Positions 1-6,341 of a stretch of DNA of 28,215 nucleotides are shown here, piece after piece (position 1 is the first letter of the stretch; each line of letters begins with the position of its first letter). This stretch comes from an uncultured Lachnospiraceae bacterium. Lineage in GTDB: Bacteria > Bacillota > Clostridia > Lachnospirales > Lachnospiraceae. The stretch is from positions 1-28,215 of the forward strand of contig CAKSBC010000023.1 in assembly GCA_934438085.1 (NCBI GenBank), read 5' to 3'. Below the pieces are notes generated by a model. The model was not told the origin of the DNA. It did not search any database and worked only from the letters and a program-made list of their open reading frames with translations. The translations under genes and the position numbers were made by a program.

Positions 1-42
1 TTTTCTTGAGAAAATATCTGTTTTATCCACAAAAGAAAAAGA

Positions 43-72
43 CGTGTGAAAAAATGAAAGTTTTTTCACACG
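43..72 (-). terminator. Intrinsic terminator-like hairpin, minus-strand orientation
   Basis: A perfect 12-bp inverted repeat (CGTGTGAAAAAA at 43-54, TTTTTTCACACG at 61-72) encloses a 6-nt loop. Read on the minus strand, the stem is followed by a U-rich tract (complement of the A-rich stretch at about 27-42). Read on the plus strand, it is followed by GC-rich sequence. It therefore looks like a terminator for leftward transcription, although no leftward gene is visible. It may also act on a rightward transcript from upstream of the window. Confidence 0.55.
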
Positions 73-136
73 CCCGTTGGAAGTAGTTTATATGATCACC
101 TTAAAATTTTCGCTTCAATAGTTCTTTATAAAAATA

Positions 137-163
137 TTAGCACTCTGAATGTAAGAGTTCACA
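137..163 (+). promoter_or_regulatory. CIRCE-like HrcA operator 1
   Basis: The left half-site TTAGCACTC (137-145) matches the CIRCE consensus perfectly. After a 9-nt spacer, the right half GAGTTCACA (155-163) matches 6 of 9 positions of GAGTGCTAA. Spacing and left arm are those of HrcA operators. The degenerate right arm suggests weaker binding, or cooperation with the second site downstream. Confidence 0.6.
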
Positions 164-179
164 TTATATTCACAAAATA

Positions 180-206
180 TTAGCACTCGACTATTGACTC
201 TGCTAA
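180..206 (+). promoter_or_regulatory. CIRCE-like HrcA operator 2, overlapping the -35 box
   Basis: TTAGCACTC (180-188), a 9-nt spacer, then CTCTGCTAA (198-206). The outer six bases of the right arm are perfect and the inner three differ. It covers the -35 hexamer of the hsp20 promoter, the usual position for repression by HrcA. The palindrome TTAGCA/TGCTAA with the correct 27-bp total length makes chance unlikely. Confidence 0.7.
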
Positions 207-221
207 TAAAAGTGTTATAAT
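194..221 (+). promoter_or_regulatory. Sigma-A promoter of hsp20
   Basis: -35 TTGACT (194-199), 16-bp spacer, -10 TATAAT (216-221). The start of transcription is expected near 228, giving a leader of about 105 nt. The -35 lies inside the second CIRCE-like operator. Confidence 0.8.
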
Positions 222-332
222 GTGCAATGTAAACAGAAAGAGGGAAGAAAAGGAACGGGATGACAAGAGATGTTCCGAGACCTCAGAGTTTACAGAATTT
301 GTTTTTAAGCTTTCTATAAGGAGGATTTAGAT

Positions 333-770
333 ATGTTAATGCCTAGTATTTTTGGAACAAGAGATTTTGATAACTTTATGGATTTCACATTCCCTAGTGT
401 AGATAAAGAACTCTACGGAAAGCACGCCGCACAGATGATGAAGACCGATGTCAGAGAGGTCGGAGATAACTATGAGGTCGATGTAGATCTTCCGGGATTC
501 AAGAAGGATGAAATCGATATTCGCCTTGATAAAGGCACTCTCACTATTGCAGCAGCTAAGGGTCTTGATAAGGAAGAGGACGATAAGAACGGTAAGTTCT
601 TAAGACGTGAGCGTTACACAGGTGCTATGAGCAGAAGCTTCTACATTGGTGAAGGCTTCACTGTAAAGGATATCAAGGCTAAATATGAAAACGGTATCCT
701 CTCACTTACAGTGCCTAAGAAGGCACAGCCTAAGGTTGAAGAGGTTCAGAAGGTTGCAATAGAGGGTTGA
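333..770 (+). CDS. Small heat shock protein, Hsp20/alpha-crystallin family
   Basis: This 145-residue protein is an ATP-independent cytoplasmic holdase that binds unfolding proteins and keeps them refoldable. An alpha-crystallin domain spans about residues 37-133, with the typical motifs around VDVDLPGFKKDEIDI and YENGILSLTVPKK. A short C-terminal tail carries VAI, a likely version of the I/V-x-I/V motif that docks neighbouring dimers in the oligomer. The N-terminal arm is short and Phe/Asp-rich. Length is normal for the family. AAGGAGG ends 9 nt before the ATG. The gene is monocistronic: it has its own promoter with two CIRCE-like sites, and a strong terminator follows. Regulation by HrcA is inferred from the operators; this is well known for groESL and dnaK operons and less usual for hsp20. 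Confidence 0.95.
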   Translation: MLMPSIFGTRDFDNFMDFTFPSVDKELYGKHAAQMMKTDVREVGDNYEVDVDLPGFKKDEIDIRLDKGTLTIAAAKGLDKEEDDKNGKFLRRERYTGAMSRSFYIGEGFTVKDIKAKYENGILSLTVPKKAQPKVEEVQKVAIEG

Positions 771-818
771 TATATAAACTCAATTCACTCCATTCTCCCC
801 TGTAATTCAGGAAGAAGG

Positions 819-850
819 GCCGGCAGGAAAAAAACTGCCGGCTTTTTCTT
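819..850 (+). terminator. Rho-independent terminator of hsp20
   Basis: An 8-bp perfect stem, GCCGGCAG (819-826) and CTGCCGGC (835-842), with an A-rich 8-nt loop, is followed by TTTTTCTT. It lies 48 bp after the hsp20 stop codon. Confidence 0.93.
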
Positions 851-1086
851 GTTTTGCAGTCTTTTAAGCCTTAAAAATATGCAGTTTTATACTCGGTTTA
901 AGCTGCTGCCTTTTTTTATATACAAAGCTGAATTTTTATTTTTTAATATTTTGAATAAGAGTTATAATTCATGCATTATGTCATTAGAACTTAACTCATT
1001 TTTGCATTGAATATTTTTTCATGATTTTTGTAATCCTAATAGGATGCGAATGCAAGATTCTTTGAGATAAACGAAGGTCAGTACGG
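851..1086. other. AT-rich intergenic region before the GGDEF gene
   Basis: With the terminator before it, this forms a gap of about 315 bp. It is very AT-rich. TATAAT occurs at 963-968 without a good -35. TTGAAT at 1007-1012 could be a -35, but no good -10 sits at the right distance. A weak repeat pairs TTAAGCC (about 855-861) with GGTTTAA (about 896-902). A promoter for the cyclase gene must lie here, but I cannot place it with confidence. Confidence 0.4.
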
Positions 1087-2892
1087 ATGAATAACGAGAA
1101 AAATAATAAAGTTGGCAGATATATAAGAATGCTGGCATTGCCGATAATAGAGATACTGCTCGGAAGTATATTGATTGGAATGGCTGTGAATAATGTCGGT
1201 CGGAAGGAAACCACTATGCGTAAGGGATTTTCCGAAGTTAATGCAATGGCATATTCTGATAGAATAATTGAAGATATAAAATCAGGAACACATATTACGG
1301 ATACCTTGGAGCAAATCATTATCAGCGAAGACGGAAAATGCAATAAATTCTATGATGTAGCCGAAAATCTCATGAATGATTCGATTCAAAGCATACAGCT
1401 TGCACCGGCAGGGGTAGTTACAGATATATATCCCGAAGAAGGTAATGAAGCCGGTAAGATAGATCTTTTTAATGACGAAATCAGGAAGAGATATGTTTGT
1501 TATGCTATGGAGCATGATATTCCGGTCATGCAGGGACCATTTGAATTAAAACAGGGAGGAAACGGGATAGCAGTACGGAATCCGGTGTTCTTAAACAAAA
1601 ACGGTATAAGAGAGTTCTGGGGCTTTACTATAGTAATTATTCGCGTTCCGGATATTTTTTCGGATTCGCTTAAGGCTTTGGAAGGCTTCGGATATAACTA
1701 TAGGCTGTTGAAGACTGTTTCTCCGTGGGAAGATGAATATGTGGAAATATACAGCTCAGGCGGAGAAATGATCGATCCTGTTATATATCGATTTGCGGTA
1801 GACGGAGATACCTGGGACTTACAGGTAATGCAAAAAGACGGATGGATAGGTGATAAAGAAGGATTAGGCAAGATTATATTCTACGGCGGCAACGGAATAC
1901 TGATACTTCTTGTTATTCTTACATTTACTGTACTTTTATTAGAAGAAAGAAGAAAATATTTCAAGCTTAGGGCAGAAACAGATAAATTGACAGGAATCTA
2001 TAATCGAAACGGCTTAAACAAAGCATTAAATAATTATTTAAAAAAGAATCCTGATAGCAAATGCATAGTTGCTGAACTTGATATTGATGATTTTAAGTTT
2101 ATCAATGATATGTATGGGCATGAAGCAGGAGATGCAGCACTGCGAGGCTTTGCTTCCCATATGAAAGAATTTTTTCCAAAGGATGCTGTTATGGGAAGAA
2201 ACGGGGGAGATGAATTCGTTGTATTTCTTCCTGATCAGACCTATGAAACCGCTCATGACAAGCTGAGAGAATTTACAAATCTCAATAAGAGTTTTTTAAA
2301 TAAAGGGGAACATCATAGCTTTACTATTTCACTTGGATATGCTGAATATCCGAAGCAGGCACAATCAAGTGAGGAGCTCTTAAGATATGCGGATGCTGCA
2401 CTTTATGAGGTTAAGCTTAGAGGAAAAAACGGCTGCATGTTATATAAAAGCGGTCTTGCTGGGATAAGAACTCAGCTGGGCTTTGCGCTTAAGGATATTT
2501 CGACGCATCTTCCGGGATCGTTCCTTATATATAAGGCAGATCCTCAGGACGACAAATTGTTGTTTGCAAACAATGAAATGATCAAGCTTGCCGGCTGCAG
2601 AGATATGGAAGAGTTCTTCGCATATACCGGACGGAGCTTCCGTAAGCTTATAAAGGAATCTGAGCAAAAGGATATAGAAGAAAGCATCTGGAGACAGATC
2701 AACGCCGGCAATGCAGATTCCAATGATTATGTAAGCTTTACACTTGTCAGAAAGGATGGATCTCATATTAAAGTGTTCGATCACGGCAGGATAGTTGATA
2801 ACAGCAATTACGGCAGGGTATTCTATGTGCTTATTATGAAGCGCGAGTTGATTGATACTAATTATTACGGCAATAAAGAGAATAGGACCTAA
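1087..2892 (+). CDS. Membrane diguanylate cyclase with extracytoplasmic sensor, GGDEF and C-terminal PAS-like domain
   Basis: A 601-residue protein predicted to make cyclic di-GMP from two GTP at the membrane. One transmembrane helix lies at about residues 13-35, followed by an extracytoplasmic sensor region (about 36-260) reminiscent of CHASE-type or dCache-type ligand domains. A second helix lies at about 263-286. The GGDEF domain (about 297-455) has an intact active-site motif GGDEF at 373-377 and the upstream D-x-D-x-FKxxND metal/GTP motif, so activity is expected. The RxxD inhibitory site normally placed just upstream of GGDEF is absent. Residues about 475-590 look like a PAS fold (FLIYKADPQDDKLLFANNEMI start, VRKDGSHI near the end). 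There is no EAL or HD-GYP domain. The ribosome binding site is weak (GAAGG, 9 nt before the ATG), which suggests low expression. Confidence 0.88.
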   Translation: MNNEKNNKVGRYIRMLALPIIEILLGSILIGMAVNNVGRKETTMRKGFSEVNAMAYSDRIIEDIKSGTHITDTLEQIIISEDGKCNKFYDVAENLMNDSIQSIQLAPAGVVTDIYPEEGNEAGKIDLFNDEIRKRYVCYAMEHDIPVMQGPFELKQGGNGIAVRNPVFLNKNGIREFWGFTIVIIRVPDIFSDSLKALEGFGYNYRLLKTVSPWEDEYVEIYSSGGEMIDPVIYRFAVDGDTWDLQVMQKDGWIGDKEGLGKIIFYGGNGILILLVILTFTVLLLEERRKYFKLRAETDKLTGIYNRNGLNKALNNYLKKNPDSKCIVAELDIDDFKFINDMYGHEAGDAALRGFASHMKEFFPKDAVMGRNGGDEFVVFLPDQTYETAHDKLREFTNLNKSFLNKGEHHSFTISLGYAEYPKQAQSSEELLRYADAALYEVKLRGKNGCMLYKSGLAGIRTQLGFALKDISTHLPGSFLIYKADPQDDKLLFANNEMIKLAGCRDMEEFFAYTGRSFRKLIKESEQKDIEESIWRQINAGNADSNDYVSFTLVRKDGSHIKVFDHGRIVDNSNYGRVFYVLIMKRELIDTNYYGNKENRT

Positions 2893-2913
2893 AAATGTGG
2901 TCTTGGTCAGATT

Positions 2914-3011
2914 AAGAAAGATAATTCACACAAAGTGTCAAAATCGAACACAAAATGAACATATAAATATATAAAATAGAGACAGAATAAAAAAAGAACA
3001 TTATCTTTCTT
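2914..3011 (+). repeat. Long-range 12-bp inverted repeat flanking the htrA upstream region
   Basis: AAGAAAGATAAT (2914-2925) and ATTATCTTTCTT (3000-3011) are perfect reverse complements separated by 74 nt. The right arm ends 6 nt before the AAGGAGG ribosome binding site of the protease gene. Between the arms lie AT-rich stretches with TATAAA at 2962 and 2970, and a small ACAC-AAA-GTGT hairpin at 2928-2938. In a transcript reading through from the cyclase gene, the arms could pair next to the ribosome binding site. Confidence 0.45.
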
Positions 3012-3032
3012 TAACTTAAGGAGGTTTACATA

Positions 3033-4580
3033 ATGAAAAAGGTACTTGCAGTTATAGCAGCTGCGTTTATCTTCGGTGGAGTTGCCGGCGGTACGATACT
3101 CGGAATCAACTATCTCGGCAATCACAACATGACACAGCAGACTACGGAAGCGGATACTTCTGAAAACACTCAGGAAGAGACAAAAAAGGCTCCGTCCACA
3201 AATATTGCAAAAAGCTCAAGCAACAGCTCATCTGATGAAAACTACAGACTGGATGTTTCAGACATTGTAGAGGGAGCTATGCCAAGTGTTGTAAGCATTA
3301 CCAATACAATGGTGGTAGAACAGCAGGGCTACAGCAGCCTGTTTGATTATCTTTACGGCTCAGGCAAAACTCAGGAATATGAGGTTCCAGCATCGGGCTC
3401 AGGAGTTATTCTTGAGAAAACAGACGATGAGCTTCTTATAGTTACAAATAATCACGTTATCGAGGACTCTAAGGAGCTTACAGTTACATTTATAGACGGA
3501 TCAAGTGCAGACGCCAATGTTAAAGGCTATGATTCAACGATCGACCTTGCAGTAGTTGCAGTGCCTCTTTCATCAATATCTGACGATACAATGAAGAGCA
3601 TTAAGGTTGCAACATACCATGACAGTGATGACTTAAAGGTAGGCCAGGGCGTTATCGCTATAGGAAACGCATTAGGCTATGGTCAGACTGTTACAGTCGG
3701 ATATATTTCAGCACTTAACAGAGAGATAACAGCTGAGAATACAACATATTCAGATCTTATCCAGACAGATGCTGCTATTAACCCGGGTAACTCCGGCGGA
3801 GCGCTTATAAATATGAATGGAGAAGTGATCGGAATAAACGTTGCAAAGCTTTCAAGCACACAGGTTGAAGGCTTTGGCTACAGCATCCCTATCTACAAGG
3901 TCATGGATGTTATAGAAAACCTTTCAACAGCAAAGACAAAGGTTGAGGTTGCTGAAGAAAACAGAGGACGTCTCGGCATTTACATGAACACAATCTCAAA
4001 GGATAATGCCACTGCACTCGGCATACCTGCAGGAGTGATCATAAAGGGCTTCTCTGATGAATACGTAGATTCATACGGACTCGAGTCAGTACAGGAATCA
4101 CCTGCACGTCAGGCAGGACTTTTAAAGAACGATATAATAACAAAGTTCGACGGACAGGGAGTAAGCAGTGCCGAGGACCTTTCAAAGCTTGTAGCATACT
4201 ATGAGAAGGGCTCAAAGGTATCTGTAACATTTGAAAGACTCGAAAACGGCAGCTACAAAGAGCATACTGCAGAAGTGACACTCGGAAGCCGCAACGATAA
4301 AGTAATATCACCTGTCAATGCAGACGAAGTACCTGCAAATGCCGGAAGACAGGGAAGAAACGGCATACAGACACCTGATAATAAAAACGGCAGCAATAAC
4401 GGAAACCAGCCGCTTGAGCCAAGAGTAGGCGGCGGAGCACCGCAGCCGTATGACGACGATGAAAATGAAAACGAAATAGAAGACAATGAAGACGAGGCGG
4501 AAGACAGCTCAAGGGGCAGCAGCTCAGACAGCGACGACATGTACGAACTCTTCAGAGAATTTTTGGAACAATATCAATGA
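3033..4580 (+). CDS. HtrA/DegP-family trypsin-like serine protease, membrane-anchored
   Basis: A 515-residue protein expected to degrade or refold damaged proteins on the outer face of the membrane. An uncleaved N-terminal signal-anchor helix (about residues 4-28) is followed by a Ser/Thr/Asn-rich linker to about 72. The trypsin-like domain carries the full catalytic triad: His141 (TNNHVIED), Asp171 (STIDLAVV) and Ser254 (INPGNSGGAL). One PDZ domain follows (about 320-415), with the carboxylate-binding GI/Y-type region around RLGIYM. The C-terminal 90 residues are unusual: Asn/Gly-rich, then a run of Asp/Glu, then Ser-rich, ending in an amphipathic ELFREFLEQYQ tail. AAGGAGG lies 8 nt before the ATG. 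A terminator follows directly. CssRS-type or other stress regulation is possible, but no operator was recognised. Confidence 0.93.
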   Translation: MKKVLAVIAAAFIFGGVAGGTILGINYLGNHNMTQQTTEADTSENTQEETKKAPSTNIAKSSSNSSSDENYRLDVSDIVEGAMPSVVSITNTMVVEQQGYSSLFDYLYGSGKTQEYEVPASGSGVILEKTDDELLIVTNNHVIEDSKELTVTFIDGSSADANVKGYDSTIDLAVVAVPLSSISDDTMKSIKVATYHDSDDLKVGQGVIAIGNALGYGQTVTVGYISALNREITAENTTYSDLIQTDAAINPGNSGGALINMNGEVIGINVAKLSSTQVEGFGYSIPIYKVMDVIENLSTAKTKVEVAEENRGRLGIYMNTISKDNATALGIPAGVIIKGFSDEYVDSYGLESVQESPARQAGLLKNDIITKFDGQGVSSAEDLSKLVAYYEKGSKVSVTFERLENGSYKEHTAEVTLGSRNDKVISPVNADEVPANAGRQGRNGIQTPDNKNGSNNGNQPLEPRVGGGAPQPYDDDENENEIEDNEDEAEDSSRGSSSDSDDMYELFREFLEQYQ

Positions 4581-4595
4581 TTAGTTCCGGATAAC

Positions 4596-4650
4596 AAAAA
4601 GGTTGGGCGGAGAGAATGCTTGCATTCGATGACGTCCAACCTTTTTTGTT
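4596..4650 (+). terminator. Rho-independent terminator of htrA
   Basis: The stem GGTTGGGCG (4601-4609) pairs with CGTCCAACC (4633-4641), extended by AAAAA/TTTTT. A second hairpin GAATGC-TT-GCATTC (4614-4627) is nested at the tip. TTTTTT (4642-4647) follows the stem. The A-tract before it makes it potentially bidirectional. Confidence 0.88.
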
Positions 4651-4681
4651 AGACGGATAAACAAGGATGAGCAATGGAAGC

Positions 4682-4728
4682 GCGAATTGCGAATTGCGGT
4701 TCACATTATTTCTTGAAATTGATATAAT
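4682..4728 (+). promoter_or_regulatory. Promoter of the DUF6125-tcdA-aminotransferase operon, with a tandem 7-bp repeat
   Basis: -35 TTCACA (4700-4705), 17-bp spacer, -10 TATAAT (4723-4728). Directly upstream, GCGAATT is repeated in tandem (4682-4688, 4689-4695), followed by a partial third copy starting GCG. The repeat could be an operator or UP-like element. Transcription would start near 4735, almost at the ribosome binding site. Confidence 0.7.
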
Positions 4729-4744
4729 CACCTCGGAGGTGCTT

Positions 4745-5512
4745 ATGCTTCAAAATAAAACAAACCTAAAACCTGCAGACCTTGATGACAAGGCATTAAC
4801 AGAATTTATCATAGATATGCTCCACCGCATGCATGTGCATGAAACATTGTGGTTCAGAGAGGTTGAGCATCAATTAGGACTTGAAAGAGCTCTTAGTGTC
4901 ATGGATATTGCCTGGAGCAAAACCAAGGCCATATGTGAAAAAAGATACGAAAAAGAATTTTTCGGCGTATTTGATCAATATATGCTTACTGCAGGACATA
5001 CCGACAGCATAGATAGGCTTTCAAAGGACGATAAGCTTAAGCTATGTACCTGTATAGCAAAAAACTGGCTTGCGCAGGACGGGGTATGGTTTCAGGCTGT
5101 AGAAAATATTTACGGCATGAATGATGCAAAGCGCTGCAATGATTCTACCTGGGCGAGATTTTCACCTTTTGAGGCATGGTCAGTTAAAAGATTTTTAGAG
5201 CTTCCTGATGCACCCGGGCTTAACGGTCTTGAGACTGCACTTAATTTTCGTATGTACGGAATGCTCAATATTCAGTCAAGCAGATATATAGATGACAACA
5301 CACTTATATTTGAAATGAATGAATGCAGAGTACAGACAGCAAGGATAAGAAAAGGACTTGCAGATTATCCGTGCAAAAGCGCGGGGCTTGTCGAGTATTC
5401 AAGATTTGCCGAATGCATTGACAGCCGCATAGTAACAGAGTGCATAGGCTGCCCACCGGATGAACATCCTTGTGAATGGGCATGCTCATGGAAATTCGTG
5501 CTCAATAGTTAA
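4745..5512 (+). CDS. DUF6125-like cysteine-rich protein of unknown function
   Basis: A 255-residue soluble protein that I recognise as resembling the DUF6125 family; its C-terminal half is similar to L-2-amino-thiazoline-4-carboxylic acid hydrolase-like proteins. The function is not established. Sequence around CRVQTARIRKGL, DYPCKS, ECIGCPPDEHPCEWACSWKF holds clustered Cys and His residues that suggest metal or Fe-S binding (inference). The N-terminal half appears duplicated: ETLWFREVEHQLGLERA and DGVWFQAVENIYGMNDA align, each followed by a Trp about 8 to 10 residues on. I chose ATG 4745 because GGAGG sits 5 nt upstream and the promoter -10 lies inside the longer reading frame that starts at 4667. 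tcdA follows 16 bp later on the same strand with no terminator between. Confidence 0.7.
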   Translation: MLQNKTNLKPADLDDKALTEFIIDMLHRMHVHETLWFREVEHQLGLERALSVMDIAWSKTKAICEKRYEKEFFGVFDQYMLTAGHTDSIDRLSKDDKLKLCTCIAKNWLAQDGVWFQAVENIYGMNDAKRCNDSTWARFSPFEAWSVKRFLELPDAPGLNGLETALNFRMYGMLNIQSSRYIDDNTLIFEMNECRVQTARIRKGLADYPCKSAGLVEYSRFAECIDSRIVTECIGCPPDEHPCEWACSWKFVLNS

Positions 5513-5528
5513 TTTTAAGAGGTTATAA

Positions 5529-6317
5529 ATGCAAGATCAGTTTACAAGAACTCAGCTGCTCTTAGGAAAACCTGCAATTGATAAGCTTTCAGGTTGCAGA
5601 GTTGCAGTGTTCGGTATCGGAGGTGTAGGCGGCTTTGTCTGTGAGGCATTGGTAAGAAGCGGTGTAGGAGCCTTTGATCTTATCGACAGCGATAAGGTCA
5701 GCCTTTCCAACATTAACAGGCAAATAATCGCATTAACATCTACGATCGGTCAATATAAGGTTGATGTTATGCGTGAACGTATGCTGGATATTAATCCTGA
5801 GGTAAAGGTGAGGACATATAAGACCTTTGTCCTTCCTGAAAATGCTGACGATTTTCCGTTTGAGGAGTATGATTATATAGTAGATGCCGTGGATACTGTT
5901 ACAGCTAAGGTGACATTGGTAATGAAGGCTAATGAACATAACATACCTATAATAAGCTGTATGGGAGCAGGCAATAAGCTTGACGGAACACAGTTTAAGG
6001 TATCAGATATTTATAAAACAAAATATTGTCCGCTTGCCAAGGTCATGCGTAATGAAATGAAAAAGCGTGGCATTAAAAAGCTTAAGGTCGTGTACTCGGA
6101 GGAGACAGCCTTAAAGCCTTTACATGATGCATCAACAAGTGAAGCCGCCAAAAAGGAAGCGGAACAGATGTCAGATGCAGAGGAAAAACATGTGGAAAAA
6201 CGTGCTGTTCCGGGAAGCACCGCTTTTGTTCCGTCGGTGGCAGGACTTATAATAGGCGGTGAGGTAATAAAGGATCTTACAAGAGCTGAGTTTGCAGCCG
6301 CAAGAGGTCTTACCTGA
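5529..6317 (+). CDS. tcdA: tRNA threonylcarbamoyladenosine dehydratase
   Basis: A 262-residue E1-like enzyme that uses ATP to cyclise t6A at tRNA position 37 into the ct6A hydantoin form, which improves decoding of ANN codons. The Rossmann nucleotide-binding motif GIGGVGG (residues 29-35), the acidic switch IDSDKVSLSNINRQ and the CMGAGNKLDGTQF block are characteristic of the TcdA/CsdL branch of the ThiF/MoeB/HesA superfamily. The TKYCPLAKVMRNEMKKRGI stretch is also typical of this branch. Length is close to the usual 260-270. AAGAGGT precedes the ATG. It is co-transcribed with the DUF6125-like gene (16-bp gap) and probably with the aminotransferase gene (24-bp gap). Closely related ThiF/MoeB proteins usually have zinc-binding CxxC pairs, which I do not see here. 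Confidence 0.92.
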   Translation: MQDQFTRTQLLLGKPAIDKLSGCRVAVFGIGGVGGFVCEALVRSGVGAFDLIDSDKVSLSNINRQIIALTSTIGQYKVDVMRERMLDINPEVKVRTYKTFVLPENADDFPFEEYDYIVDAVDTVTAKVTLVMKANEHNIPIISCMGAGNKLDGTQFKVSDIYKTKYCPLAKVMRNEMKKRGIKKLKVVYSEETALKPLHDASTSEAAKKEAEQMSDAEEKHVEKRAVPGSTAFVPSVAGLIIGGEVIKDLTRAEFAAARGLT

Positions 6318-6341
6318 AAAAAAGGATTAACAGAGAATAAA

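Larger units (their letters stand above)
73..332 (+). other. Regulatory intergenic region upstream of hsp20
   Basis: Together with the hairpin before it, this gene-free stretch holds two CIRCE-like operators, a sigma-A promoter and a leader of about 105 nt. In the predicted leader, TGTAAAC at 228-234 is complementary to GTTTACA at 288-294, and GGAAC at 252-256 to GTTCC at 272-276. The leader could therefore fold back from its 5' end. I see no small ORF with a convincing ribosome binding site. Confidence 0.6.

Noticed and set aside
2928..2960. Possible CtsR operator before htrA
   Set aside because: Only one GTCAAA-like heptad is present at 2937-2942; the second repeat with correct spacing is missing.
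4253..4540. Overlapping minus-strand reading frames opposite the htrA 3' end
   Set aside because: They are mirror images of the acidic/Ser-rich tail (Ser/Leu/Phe-rich translation), have no ribosome binding site, and overlap a clearly coding sequence.
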